A stretch of 64,000 nucleotides of DNA from Micromonospora costi (GCF_003626655.1 NZ_RBAN01000002.1:558001-622000); one strand, 5' to 3'. Shown: positions 45,051-58,665, counted from the stretch's first letter. Made by a program: numbers and translations. Notes: generated by a model not told the origin, from the letters alone.

Positions 45051-45079
45051 CTGACCGGAGCCGCGCCTCCGGATAGCTT
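45051..45079 (+). promoter_or_regulatory. candidate promoter P2 of the efflux gene
   Basis: CTGACC is followed after 17 bases by TAGCTT, again inside GATAGCTTA. Between the two copies lies an imperfect dyad, GGAGGCGCCCCTCC (45033-45046). This is the likely operator region of the divergent TetR. Confidence 0.45.
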
Positions 45080-45148
45080 ACTCCGGACTTCCGGGCCGGT
45101 CCCACCGAGCGAGACCGGCGACCCAGACCCTCAGACCGAGGAGCCGTC

Positions 45149-45271
45149 ATGCCCGTGATCCGGCTCGACAGCGGCAGCTCGCGCCGCCACCGCCGAGAGA
45201 TCGGCCCGGCCGCGCCGCCGAACCCCGCCACACGGTCCGCCCGAGCGGCCACCGCGCTCCCTCCGACCTGA
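45149..45271 (+). CDS. possible small leader peptide ahead of the efflux gene
   Basis: A 40-codon frame beginning ATG 45149, six bases after AGGAG in CCGAGGAGCCGTC. It reads MPVIRLDSGSSRRHRREIGP and continues Ala/Pro/Arg-rich. It ends 67 bp before the efflux start. Placed between the promoters and the pump gene, it could be a regulatory leader. In such GC-rich DNA a short open frame is weak evidence, and no homology is recognised. Confidence 0.3.
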   Translation: MPVIRLDSGSSRRHRREIGPAAPPNPATRSARAATALPPT

Positions 45272-45338
45272 CACCGGCCGGCGGCACCCACCGCCACCGG
45301 CACACCCATTCCTCGTACCCGAAACGGGAGTTCCCTCC

Positions 45339-46781
45339 GTGACCGAGACCATCCGACGCGGCTCGCGCCGGTTGACCTTCCTCGTCCTCGCGGCCGGCGC
45401 CGGCTTCTTCGCGATGCTCCAGTCGCTGATCACCCCGGTGCTGCCCACCATCCAGCACGACCTGCACACGTCCCAGAACACCGTGACCTGGGTGCTGACC
45501 GCCTACCTGCTGTCCGCGTCGATCTTCACGCCGATCCTCGGCCGGATCGGCGACATGGTCGGCAAGGGGCGGATGCTCGTCGTCTCCCTCGCCGCGCTCG
45601 CGCTGGGCTGCCTCCTGGCAGCCATCGCGCCCAGCATCGGCGTGCTCATCATCGCCCGCGTCGTGCAGGGCATCGGCGGCGCGGTCTTCCCGCTCTCCTT
45701 CGGGATCATCCGCGACGAGTTCCCCGCCGCGCGGGTCAGCTCGGCCGTCGCGGCGATCTCCGCGATCATCGCCGCCGGCGGCGGTCTCGGCGTCGTCCTG
45801 GCCGGCCCGATCGTCGCCGCCCTCGGCTACCGCTGGCTGTTCTGGATCCCCATGGTCGTCGTCGGGCTGACGGCGCTCGCGGCGCGGCTGTTCGTACCCG
45901 AGTCGCCGATCCGCACGCCCGGCCGGATCAGCTGGCTGGCCACCCTGCTGCTCTCAGGCTGGCTCGTAGCGCTGCTGCTGCCCGTCAGCAAGGGCGCGAC
46001 CTGGGGCTGGACCTCGGGTCGAGTGGCCGGCCTCCTGGCGCTCGCCGCCGTCCTGCTCGTCGCCTGGCTGGTCGCCGAGGTGCGCTCCGCGAACCCGCTG
46101 ATCGACATGCGGATGATGCGCCTGCCGGGCGTCTGGACCACCAACCTGGTCGCCCTGCTCTACGGCGGTTCGATGTTCGCCGTGTACGCGTTCGTGCCGC
46201 AGTTCGTACAGACCCCGCCGAGCGCCGGCTACGGCTTCGGCGCCAGCATCACGCAGGCCGGGCTGCTCATGCTGCCGATGCTGGTCGGCATGTTCGTGGC
46301 CGGCCTCGCGGCCGGCCGGCTGTCGGCCTGGTTCAGCGCCAAGGCGCAGCTGGCGACCGGCGCGGTGTTCAACGTGCTCGCCTCGGCCACCCTGACCGTC
46401 GCCCACGACACCCGTTTTGAGATCGGCCTGGCCGGCGCCCTCGTCGGCGTGGGCATCGGGTTGGCGTTCGCCTCCATGGCCAACCTCATCGTGGCCAACG
46501 TGTCGCCCGGCCAGACCGGCGTGGCCACCGGCATGAACGCCAACATCCGTACCATCGGCGGCGCGATCGGCGCCGCGGTGGTGAGCAGCGTGGTCACCGC
46601 CCACCCGCAGGCCGGCGGCCTGCCCCGGGAGGCCGGCTTCACCACCGGTTTCCTGCTGCTCACCGGCATCGCGCTGGCCGCCGCCGTGGCCGCCCTGTTC
46701 GTCCCCTCCGGCCGCCGGGCCGCGGGGCGTACCGTGGCGCCCGCTCCCACGGAGGACCTCGTCCCGGTCCCCGCGCGCTGA
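45339..46781 (+). CDS. MFS efflux transporter, DHA2 (14-TM) type
   Basis: A 480-residue drug:H+ antiporter. Predicted helices number 13-14. The signatures are LITPVLPTIQHDLHTSQ, VTWVLTAYLLSASIFTPILG (motif D1), GRIGDMVGKGRML (motif A) and GIGGAVFPLSFGII, with motif C in IIAAGGGLGVVLAGPIV. GTG 45339 has GGGAG eight bases upstream. It is divergent from a TetR gene. Likely exports small hydrophobic compounds in exchange for protons; the substrate is unknown. Confidence 0.92.
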   Translation: MTETIRRGSRRLTFLVLAAGAGFFAMLQSLITPVLPTIQHDLHTSQNTVTWVLTAYLLSASIFTPILGRIGDMVGKGRMLVVSLAALALGCLLAAIAPSIGVLIIARVVQGIGGAVFPLSFGIIRDEFPAARVSSAVAAISAIIAAGGGLGVVLAGPIVAALGYRWLFWIPMVVVGLTALAARLFVPESPIRTPGRISWLATLLLSGWLVALLLPVSKGATWGWTSGRVAGLLALAAVLLVAWLVAEVRSANPLIDMRMMRLPGVWTTNLVALLYGGSMFAVYAFVPQFVQTPPSAGYGFGASITQAGLLMLPMLVGMFVAGLAAGRLSAWFSAKAQLATGAVFNVLASATLTVAHDTRFEIGLAGALVGVGIGLAFASMANLIVANVSPGQTGVATGMNANIRTIGGAIGAAVVSSVVTAHPQAGGLPREAGFTTGFLLLTGIALAAAVAALFVPSGRRAAGRTVAPAPTEDLVPVPAR

Positions 46782-46794
46782 CCGACGCACACGC

Positions 46795-46830
46795 GGCGGC
46801 CGGCGGTCCGGTACCGGACCGCCGGCCGCC
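46795..46830. terminator. bidirectional terminator between convergent genes
   Basis: A perfect 36-bp palindrome, both halves reading GGCGGCCGGCGGTCCGGT, lies 13 bp after the efflux-gene stop and 8 bp before the lipase stop on the other strand. As a hairpin it could end transcription from both sides. Confidence 0.85.
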
Positions 46831-46838
46831 GTCGTACG

Positions 46839-47702
46839 TCAGCCGGTGACCGCGTTCAGCGCCGCCAGGTAGCCGTACCGGTAGCCGTCGGCATCCGGGT
46901 GGTACGCCTCGATGACGCCGCTGATGTCGTTGATCCACGGGTCACCGGCGCACACGCCGTGGCCGGCGAAGTACGGCCGGGTGTCGACGAACGTGGCCCC
47001 GGCCGCGGCGGCCCGGCCGGCGATGACCGTGGCGAGCAGGTCCGCCGCGTCGTTGAGGATGGTCCGCTTGTAGACGCTCATGGCGAGCCACCCGCAGGAG
47101 TTGAGCTCGAACAACCGCGGGTAGCCGAGCACGATCAGCCGGGCGTTCGGCGCCCGCGTCCGGATGGCCGCGTACGTCGCGTCGAGCCGCCCGGGCAGGG
47201 TGCCGGTGGCGAACGCCCGCGACTCGTTGACGGCGTTGGTGCACGTCGAGGTGCTGCCGAACCGGCAGCTCGTGATGACGTCGGCGAACCCGGCGTCGTT
47301 GCCGCCGATCGTGATGGTGACCAGGGTGGTGCTGGCGCTGAGCGCAGCGACCTGGCCGTTGATGACGTCGGCCGTGACCGCGCCGCCGCACGCCGGGAAC
47401 GCGAAGTTGGACACACCGTGGGCGGCGGCCCAGAGCGGGGCGTACGACTTCTGGCTGCGCAGGCAGGTGGACCAGTCGTACGGGCCGGCGCCGACGCCGG
47501 AGGAGTACGAGTCGCCGAGCGCGACGTAGTTGACGGCGGCGGTGGCCTGGTTCGCGGCGGCGGTCTGGTTCGCGTTCGCGGTGGCGGTCTGGTTCGTGGT
47601 GGCGGCGCCGGCGGCGACGGGGGCGGCGAACACCGCGCCGAGCGTTGCGGCGAGCAGGGCGACCAGCGCGGCGAGGGCGCGGGCCAGCGGGCGGTGGGGC
47701 AT
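46839..47702 (-). CDS. secreted SGNH/GDSL-type lipase-esterase
   Basis: A 287-residue exported hydrolase. A signal peptide of about 33 residues ends near VAAGAA, followed by an Asn/Thr/Ala-rich linker (TNQTATANANQTAAANQATA). The catalytic block I is ALGDSYSSGVG, Gly is in LVTITIGGNDAGFADV (block III), and Asp-x-x-His in EAYHPDADGY. Several Cys (CLRSQ, CGG, SCRF, TCTN, NSCGW, GVCAG) fit the three-disulfide lipases known from Streptomyces. ATG 47702 with GGAGG seven bases upstream. Confidence 0.92.
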   Translation of the reverse strand: MPHRPLARALAALVALLAATLGAVFAAPVAAGAATTNQTATANANQTAAANQATAAVNYVALGDSYSSGVGAGPYDWSTCLRSQKSYAPLWAAAHGVSNFAFPACGGAVTADVINGQVAALSASTTLVTITIGGNDAGFADVITSCRFGSTSTCTNAVNESRAFATGTLPGRLDATYAAIRTRAPNARLIVLGYPRLFELNSCGWLAMSVYKRTILNDAADLLATVIAGRAAAAGATFVDTRPYFAGHGVCAGDPWINDISGVIEAYHPDADGYRYGYLAALNAVTG

Positions 47703-47769
47703 GACGGACCTCCACAGGGCAGGGGTGGTGGGATCCGTGACCGCGCGCGTGGCCAGGGGTGGAACGGTT

Positions 47770-47785
47770 GTTACCAGGCGGTAAT
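47770..47785. promoter_or_regulatory. candidate regulatory palindrome upstream of the GDSL lipase
   Basis: GTTACCAGGCGGTAAT, 68 bp upstream of the lipase ATG. It shares 13 of 16 positions with GTTACGCGGCGGTAAC upstream of the other secreted lipase at 41785-42609. Confidence 0.5.
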
Positions 47786-47899
47786 GCTATCGAAACATTT
47801 AGATCAAGTGAACAGCCGCAACAGCGCGCCGGGACGGACAGGTTCATCGCCGTCGATTAGGTTGGGCGGGCGAACACCCCGATGGAGGGAGTCCACACC

Positions 47900-49438
47900 G
47901 TGCGACGAGTTCTCCGGGCGGCCGTCGCGGCCGTCACCCTCACCGGCGCCGGCACCATGGTGGCCGGCACCCCCGCCCACGCAGCCCTACCGGGCTGGGG
48001 CCGGCCCACCGTCACCGCCGCCGTACCGCAACCCGGCGATCCGGGACTGGGCGACACCTACTTCCCCGACTACGGCAACGGCGGCTACGACGTCGAGCAC
48101 TACGACGTCCGCCTGCGCTACGACCCCGGCACCGACCGTCTCAGCGGCACGACCACGATCCTGGCCCGGGCCACGCAGGACCTGTCCCGGTTCAACCTGG
48201 ACTTCCTGCTCGACGTGGAGTCGGTCCGCGTCAACGGATGGGCGGCCACCACCCGCACCGAGGGCGCCCACGAGCTGGTGGTCACCCCCAGCCGCACCAT
48301 CACGAAGGGCCAGGACCTCACGATCGTGGTCCGGTACGCCGGCGTGCCGTCCGAGACCGAGGTCGGCGGCTACACCGGCTGGACGCGCACCGACGACGGG
48401 GCGCTCGCCGTGAACGAGCCCGAGTCGGCCTGGTGGTGGTTCCCGAGCAACGACCACCCGCTCGACAAGGCCACCTACGACGTCTCCGTGTCCGTACCGA
48501 CCGGCGTCGAGGTGGTCAGCAACGGGGTGCAGCCCCGGCCGCCGCTGGCCGAGGCGGGCAACCGCAGCCGCTGGAGCTGGCGCACGACCTCCCCCACCGC
48601 CACGTACCTCGCCTTCCTCGCCATCGGCCAGTACGACATCGTCACCGACACCGCGCCCAACGGCCAGCCCGTGGTGAACGCCTACAGCACCAGCCTCGGT
48701 GAGCTGGCGCCGGCCGCCCGGGCCAGCATCGAGCGGACCGCCGAGATCGTCGCGTGGGCCAGCGGCATCTTCGGCCCGTACCCGTTCGAGGCGCAGGGCG
48801 GCGTCGCCGGGCCGGTCGACGGCATCACGTTCGCGCTCGAGACGCAGACCCGGCCGGTGTACGGCCCGGGCTTCTGGCGTCGCGGCTCCAACACCTCGGT
48901 CGTGGTGCACGAGAACGCGCACCAGTGGTTCGGCGACTCGGTGTCGGTCGCCCGCTGGCAGGACATCTGGCTCAACGAGGGCTTCGCCTCGTACGCCGAG
49001 TGGCTGTGGTCGGAGGAGCAGGGCGAGGGCACCGCCCAGGAACTGTTCGACTTCACGTACGCCAGCTACCCGGAGGACTCCGAGTTCTGGCAGGTGCCGC
49101 CCGGTGACCCGGGCGCGGGCCGGATCTTCGACGACGCCGTCTACGACCGGGGCGCGATGGCGCTGCACCAGCTCCGGCTCGCGGTGGGCGACGACGCGTT
49201 CTTCGAGATCCTGCCCGCCTGGACGGCCGCGCACCGCCACGGCAACGCGACCATCGCGCAGTTCCAGGCCCTCGCCGAGCGCATCTCCGGGCTCGACCTG
49301 ACCGACTTCTTCACCACCTGGCTGTTCACCGCTGGCCGGCCGGACGTGCCGGGCTCGGCGGCCCGCAAGGCGGCGCCGCCGGTGGAGCCCAAGTCGTGGG
49401 CCAAGATCCGGGAGGCGCACCGGCTCCTCGCGCACTGA
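47900..49438 (+). CDS. secreted M1-family zinc metallopeptidase
   Basis: A 512-residue exported aminopeptidase-like protein. The signal peptide (VRRVLRAAVAAVTLTGAGTM) ends at THAHA-like TPAHAA. The M1 fold has the N-terminal beta domain (YDVEHYDVRLRYDPGTDRLS) and the zinc site HENAHQWFGDSV followed by LNEGFASYAEW, the glutamate ligand. The GAMEN-like exopeptidase motif is not clear (ITFALETQTRPVYG), so peptidase specificity is uncertain. GTG 47900 has GGAGGG nine bases upstream; ATG 47882 is in frame. Confidence 0.92.
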   Translation: MRRVLRAAVAAVTLTGAGTMVAGTPAHAALPGWGRPTVTAAVPQPGDPGLGDTYFPDYGNGGYDVEHYDVRLRYDPGTDRLSGTTTILARATQDLSRFNLDFLLDVESVRVNGWAATTRTEGAHELVVTPSRTITKGQDLTIVVRYAGVPSETEVGGYTGWTRTDDGALAVNEPESAWWWFPSNDHPLDKATYDVSVSVPTGVEVVSNGVQPRPPLAEAGNRSRWSWRTTSPTATYLAFLAIGQYDIVTDTAPNGQPVVNAYSTSLGELAPAARASIERTAEIVAWASGIFGPYPFEAQGGVAGPVDGITFALETQTRPVYGPGFWRRGSNTSVVVHENAHQWFGDSVSVARWQDIWLNEGFASYAEWLWSEEQGEGTAQELFDFTYASYPEDSEFWQVPPGDPGAGRIFDDAVYDRGAMALHQLRLAVGDDAFFEILPAWTAAHRHGNATIAQFQALAERISGLDLTDFFTTWLFTAGRPDVPGSAARKAAPPVEPKSWAKIREAHRLLAH

Positions 49439-49446
49439 TCCCAGTG

Positions 49447-49491
49447 GACACAGTGGTGCCCGCCGCGCGGGGCGGCGGGCACCACTGTGTC
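49447..49491 (+). terminator. terminator of the M1 peptidase gene
   Basis: A perfect 20-bp stem, GACACAGTGGTGCCCGCCGC paired with its complement, with a five-base loop (GCGGG), starts eight bases after the stop codon. There is no U-tract. Confidence 0.85.
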
Positions 49492-49666
49492 GACGGGTAC
49501 GTGCGCCGGGGCGTCCGTGTCGCCGAGAAGAGCCGCCCAGACCACGTCCATGACGGGCGGACGGGCAGCCAGGCGTCGAGCCGCCCCGAGGCCGCGCGAC
49601 CCGGTCGACGGGCCACCCGGTCGACAGGCCACCCGATCGCCGGGCGGGGTGCCTGAGTCGGCGCAT

Positions 49667-49741
49667 GATCCACACCATTTCCTGGAAGTAGCGGTATCCG
49701 GGCCACCCTGACACCGCGACTTCGGCGAAATGGTGTCGATC
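49667..49741. repeat. 75-bp GATC-bounded palindrome
   Basis: It runs GATCCACACCATTTCCTGG...CGGCGAAATGGTGTCGATC. The complement of the right arm is GATCGACACCATTTCGCCG, so pairing extends with few mismatches to the GCGGTATC/GACACCGC block next to the loop. It lies in the 875-bp gap between the M1 gene and the MFS gene (stop 50314), which is otherwise GC-rich filler. Confidence 0.88.
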
Positions 49742-49971
49742 ATCAAGCAGGGCGCACCACCGCCAGCTCGGCCTCCGCCCCGGCCGCCCCCGCCGGGGCC
49801 ACCCTGGACGGGCAGCCGGACCACCGACCCCGCCTGGCACCGTGCCACCAGGCCGACGGACGCCTCCGTGTCGACGCGAGCCCGGCCGGCGGTCAGTCAT
49901 CGGCCCGCGGGTTCGTCGGGCCGATCCCGAGTCGCCGGTCGTTCTGATCACGGGAGCACCTGGCCACCCGT

Positions 49972-50046
49972 GATCCACACCATTTCCAGGAAGTAGCGGT
50001 ATCCAGGCCACTCGGACACCGCTACTTCGGGGAAATCGTGTGGATC
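49972..50046. repeat. 75-bp GATC-bounded palindrome
   Basis: It reads GATCCACACCATTTCCAGG at the left and GGGAAATCGTGTGGATC at the right. It is closely related to the element at 49667-49741, is also 75 bp, and has the same AGTAGCGGTATCC near its loop. Confidence 0.88.
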
Positions 50047-50217
50047 ATCGGGCAGTCACCACCCCACCCCGACCCCGGACCGCTCGGCCTCTGCCGCCAA
50101 GCCTCTTCGGCGAGGGCCGCCCGACCGGCGGGCCGTCCGACTATCGAGCCGCACGCGTCATCAGGCCGGCCCCGGACCACGCGCCATCCCGATCGGCGGC
50201 CGCCTGATCAGGCGCGT

Positions 50218-50292
50218 GATCCACACCAGATCGCCGATTTGGCGGTATCGAACCCCCCGGGACACCGCCATATCGGCGAAATGGAGTCGATC
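50218..50292. repeat. 75-bp GATC-bounded palindrome
   Basis: It reads GATCCACACCAGATCGCCG at the left and CGGCGAAATGGAGTCGATC at the right, with GGCGGTATC near the loop. The left arm is like type B elements near rpsA and the right arm like type A, a mosaic. Its right end is 22 bases from the stop codon of the MFS gene. Confidence 0.88.
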
Positions 50293-50313
50293 ATCGAGGG
50301 GAGCCCGGCGCCG

Positions 50314-51957
50314 CTACCCGGCCGCCCCGCAGGGCTCCGGCGCGCACCGTTCCCGGCCGCACGGCGCGGGCGCGGGCGCTCCCGAAGCCTGGACGCCGAC
50401 CTCGTCACGCCCACCCGGATCGTCGTGTCCGGGGAGGGCCGCGACGTGGGGCGGCGCATTGGTCGACGACGCTGCCGACCGGTGCGGCACGTGGATGTGC
50501 GGCCCTGGGGCGGGCCGGCCGACTGGCGGCCGGGGTGGCAGCGGCCGTCCGATCGACGCGGAGGCCCCGGCCGCCACGGCGCGGCCGGCGGGTGCGGCGA
50601 TCTGCGATAGCGGGACGACGGCCCGGGCGGGCCGCAGGGCACGCGCCGCTGTCGACGCCGGCCGGATGACCCGGACAGTCAACGCCACACCACGCCGCAC
50701 CACGGGAGCGGCCAGCACACCCGCCACCCGACGGCGTACCTCGCGGCCCCGCAACCCGTCGAGGGCCACGCCAGCGGCGGCCGTGGCGACGGCCGCGGTG
50801 GCGCCGGCCAGTACGAGCGTCTGCCGGGGCCCGAGATGCTCGGAGAGCCAGCCGAGCAGCGGCGCGCCGACGGCGGCGGAAACGGAGCCGGTGACCGCCA
50901 GGGCGGCCAGCACCCTGCCGCGCATCAGGTAGTCGGTGTCGAGTTGCGCCCGCGCGCCCACGGTCGTGTCGATGATCACCGCGGCGGCGGCGATCGGCAG
51001 GATGACCGCCGCGAAGCTCAGGGTGCCCGGGGCGAGGCCGGCGACGATCTGGAGCGCGCTGCCCACCAGTCCGGCGCCGATCAGGACGCGGTAGCCGAGG
51101 TCGCGGCGGCGGGCGGCCACGAGCGCACCGAGCACGGTGCCCACCGCGAACACGGTGGAGAGGAAGCCGTAGCCGCCGGCGCCCCCGCCCAGCGGTCCGT
51201 CGCTCATCGCCGCCATGGTGACCTGGTAGTTGCGGCCCAGGCTGCCGAGCACGAACGACAGGGCCAGCGCGACGAGCACCACCGGCTGGCGCAGCAGGTA
51301 CCGGAAGCCGGCCCGGATGCCACCGCCGTCCGGGTGTACGGGTTCGGTCGCCGGCTCGCCTGCGTACCGGTCGCGTTCCCGTACCGCGAACAGGGCCGCC
51401 ACCACCGCCGCGAAGCTGACGGCGTTGCTCGCGAAGAGCAGCGCGGGGCCGACGGCCGCGACCACGACGGCGCCGAGGCTCATGCCGAGGATGCGGCCGG
51501 CGGAGTTGGTGAGCGAGCCGAGCGCCAGGGCGTTGCCGAGGCTGTCCCGGTTCACCAGCGTCGAGACCCAGCGGCCCATCACCGGCCCCTCGATCGCCGA
51601 TACGGCACCGGCGGCCAGGGAGATCGCGTACACCGCAGGCAGGCCGCCGGTGCCCGTGAGGGCGACCGCCGCGAGCCCGGCGGCCAGGGCGGCGTGTGCC
51701 GCCTGGGCCGCGATCAGCAGCGGGCGGGCGGGAAGCCGGTCGGCGAGGGCGCCGCCCCACACGCTGAGCAGCAGCGTGGGCAGGGCCTGCAGGAGCACCG
51801 CGAATCCCATGGAGGTGGCGGAGCCGGTCCGCGCCAGCACGTACCAGTTGACGCCGAGGACCTGCATCCAGGTGCCGATCACGGACACGAAACCGGCGAT
51901 GGCCCAGATCCGGTAGTTCCGGTGGCGCAACGCGGCGAACGTGGCACCGAACGCCAC
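50314..51957 (-). CDS. MFS transporter, EntS/MFS_3-like, with long C-terminal tail
   Basis: A 547-residue protein. The first about 405 residues have about 11-12 membrane helices in the enterobactin-exporter-like pattern: FAALRHRNYRIWAIAGFVSVI, WMQVLGVNWYVLARTGSATS, LLLSVWGGALADRLPARPLL, GPVMGRWVSTLV. The last about 135 residues are Pro/Ala/Arg-rich without helices (RPPVGRPAPGPHIHVPH, PCGRERCAPEPCG). GTG 51957 is chosen because GGGGAGG lies five bases upstream. The open frame to 52263 upstream is repeat-rich DNA, not protein. Substrate unknown. Confidence 0.82.
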   Translation of the reverse strand: MAFGATFAALRHRNYRIWAIAGFVSVIGTWMQVLGVNWYVLARTGSATSMGFAVLLQALPTLLLSVWGGALADRLPARPLLIAAQAAHAALAAGLAAVALTGTGGLPAVYAISLAAGAVSAIEGPVMGRWVSTLVNRDSLGNALALGSLTNSAGRILGMSLGAVVVAAVGPALLFASNAVSFAAVVAALFAVRERDRYAGEPATEPVHPDGGGIRAGFRYLLRQPVVLVALALSFVLGSLGRNYQVTMAAMSDGPLGGGAGGYGFLSTVFAVGTVLGALVAARRRDLGYRVLIGAGLVGSALQIVAGLAPGTLSFAAVILPIAAAAVIIDTTVGARAQLDTDYLMRGRVLAALAVTGSVSAAVGAPLLGWLSEHLGPRQTLVLAGATAAVATAAAGVALDGLRGREVRRRVAGVLAAPVVRRGVALTVRVIRPASTAARALRPARAVVPLSQIAAPAGRAVAAGASASIGRPLPPRPPVGRPAPGPHIHVPHRSAASSTNAPPHVAALPGHDDPGGRDEVGVQASGAPAPAPCGRERCAPEPCGAAG

Positions 51958-52184
51958 GATGACCTCCCCGACCCGACGGTCACGACAGGGCCGGATCCCA
52001 GGCGGTCGGCCGCCGACAAGTGTGGCGACGGTTAGCCCGATTTGCCCACCTTGGGTGAGCCGGCTCACCCCGGCCCCGCCACATCCCGGGCCCGCCGAGG
52101 CCCGGCCCCGCAAGGCCCGGCCCCGCCAAGGCCCGGGCCCGGCCCCGCCAAGGCTCGGGCGCGCCACCCCAACGCCGCCACGCG

Positions 52185-52284
52185 CCCGGCCAGCCACACC
52201 CGGAACCAGCCACGCCCGGAACCAGCCACGCCCCGGACCAGCCACACCCGGAACCAGCCACACCCGGGACCAGCCACGCCCCGG
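52185..52284. repeat. 17-bp tandem repeats
   Basis: Five to six units of CCCGGAACCAGCCACGC and close variants (ACCAGCCACACCC) run head to tail. To the left, 52075-52160 has a second loose series around AAGGCCCGGCCCCGCC. Both lie in the gap between the MFS start (51957) and the gltD stop (52318), which holds no gene. Confidence 0.75.
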
Positions 52285-52305
52285 CCCGCGACGGGCCGGG
52301 GCGTG
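52275..52305 (-). terminator. terminator of gltBD
   Basis: A perfect 13-bp stem (CACGCCCCGGCCC / GGGCCGGGGCGTG) with a five-base loop lies 12 bp after the gltD stop. Confidence 0.85.
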
Positions 52306-52317
52306 GGTGCCGGTGGG

Positions 52318-53818
52318 TCAGCGCGCCGCGAGCGGCTGGGCGGCCGGGTCGACCGGGGCGGGCAGCGACCCGCTGCCACCGAGGTACGCGTGGATGGCCG
52401 CGGCCGCCGCCCGCCCCTCGGCGATCGCCCAGACGATCAGCGAGGCGCCGCGGTGCATGTCGCCGGCGACGAACACGCCGTCGGCGCCGGTCCGCCAGTC
52501 CGACCGGGCGTCGACCGCGCCGCGGCCGTTGCGTGGCACTCCGAGCTGGGCCAGCAGCGGCTGCTCCTCGGTGCCGTCGAAGCCGATGGCCAGCAGCACC
52601 AGGTCGGCCGGCAGCTCCCGCTCGGTGCCCGGCAGCGCCGTGACGACCCGCCGGCCGTCCCGCTTCTCGACGGTCACCTCGGCTATCCGGACCGCCCGCA
52701 CCTGCCCGGTGCCGTCGTCGACGAACTCCTGCACGGCGACGGCGAAGACCCGCTCGCCGCCCTCCTCGTGCGCCGGGTAGCTGCGCAGGACCCACGGCCA
52801 GGTCGGCCACGGGTCGCGGGCCTCGTCGCGGGACTGCGGGGGCTGCGGGTAGAGGTCGAGCTGGTGGACGCCGGCCGCGCCCTGCCGGTGCGCCACGCCG
52901 AGGCAGTCCGCCGCGGTGTCACCACCACCGATGATCACGACGTGCCGGCCGGCCGCGTCGATCGGCGTACCGTCGGGCAGCGCGGCCAGCGCGGGCCGCC
53001 CCTCGCCGGCCGCCGCGACCACGCGGTTGGCGGCCACCAGGTGCTCCATCGCCTGGTGTACGCCCCGAAGCCGCCGGCCCGGTGTCTCCGGTACGTCCCG
53101 GCCGGCCAGCGCCCCGCACGCCAGCAGCACCGCGTCGTGCCGCTCGCGGAGCTGCTCGCCGGTCACGTCGACGCCCACGTTCACGCCGGTGCGGAACTCG
53201 ACGCCCTCGGCGGCGAGCTGGGCCACCCGCCGGTCGATGTGGTGCTTCTCCAGCTTGAAGTCCGGGATGCCGTAGCGGAGCAGACCGCCCGGCGCGTCGT
53301 CGCGCTCGTACACCGTGACGGCGTGCCCGGCCCGGGCGAGTTGCTGTGCCGCGGCCAGGCCGGCCGGCCCGGAGCCGACCACCGCGACGGACCGCCCGGT
53401 GGGTGCCGGGGCCGGTCGGGGCCGCAGCCCGCCCCGGGCGACGGCCGCGTCGGCGATCTCCACCTCGACCTGCTTGATGGTGACCGGCTCCCCGCCGCCG
53501 ATGCCGAGGACGCAGGCGGCCTCGCAGGGCGCCGGGCAGAGCCGGCCGGTGAACTCCGGGAAGTTGTTCGTGGCGTGCAGCGACGCCACGGCGGCGTCCC
53601 AGTTGCCGGTGCGGACCAGGTCGTTCCAGTCCGGGATGCGGTTGCCGAGCGGGCACCCGTCGTGGCAGAACGGGATGCCGCAGTCCATGCACCGGGTGGC
53701 CTGCTCGCGGATCAGCTCCTCGCCAGCCGGCGGGTACACCTCCCGCCAGTCCGAGATCCGCACCGGCACGGGCCGGCGCGCCGGCAGCCGCCGCGGGTAG
53801 CGCAGGAAGCCGTTCGGG

Positions 53819-53826
<8 letters not shown>
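52318..53826 (-). CDS. gltD: glutamate synthase (NADPH) small subunit
   Basis: A 502-residue subunit that supplies electrons from NADPH to GltB. The N-terminal cysteine cluster is [20 protein letters not shown] (near residues 46-65) and CPAPCEAAC (near 97-105), for Fe-S centres. The FAD motif is [14 protein letters not shown] and the NADPH motif [11 protein letters not shown]. The C-terminal [19 protein letters not shown] is typical. GTG 53826 overlaps the gltB stop by 8 bases, so the pair is translationally coupled. It ends shortly before a strong terminator. Confidence 0.96.
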
Positions 53827-58519
<4,693 letters not shown>

Positions 58520-58585
58520 CGGGCCTCCTGTCGTCACTCAGGTTGGATCATGGTCGGGACGACGTCGGCCCTCGTGGGTTTATTG

Positions 58586-58611
58586 AGTCTACGTTAGGGC
58601 GGGGCACGCAA
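58586..58611 (-). promoter_or_regulatory. candidate gltBD promoter
   Basis: On the minus strand TTGCGT (58611-58606) and TAGACT (58591-58586) are separated by 14 bases, shorter than ideal. The AT-rich run beyond it (CAATAAAC) is unusual for the region and could offer a better -10. Confidence 0.35.
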
Positions 58612-58653
58612 GGCCAGTGCGGATTGATCACACCTTCCAGAGTCTGGGACGTG

Positions 58654-58659
58654 TAGTCT
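58654..58659 (+). promoter_or_regulatory. candidate -10 element for leaderless GNAT mRNA
   Basis: TAGTCT ends six bases before the GTG at 58666, with no ribosome binding site between, a layout typical of leaderless actinobacterial genes. Confidence 0.4.
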
Positions 58660-58665
58660 CGCGCG

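Noticed and set aside
46795..46830. Transposon end or attachment site at the 36-bp perfect palindrome
   Set aside because: Position between two stop codons of convergent genes is better explained as a bidirectional terminator, and no second copy is seen in the window.
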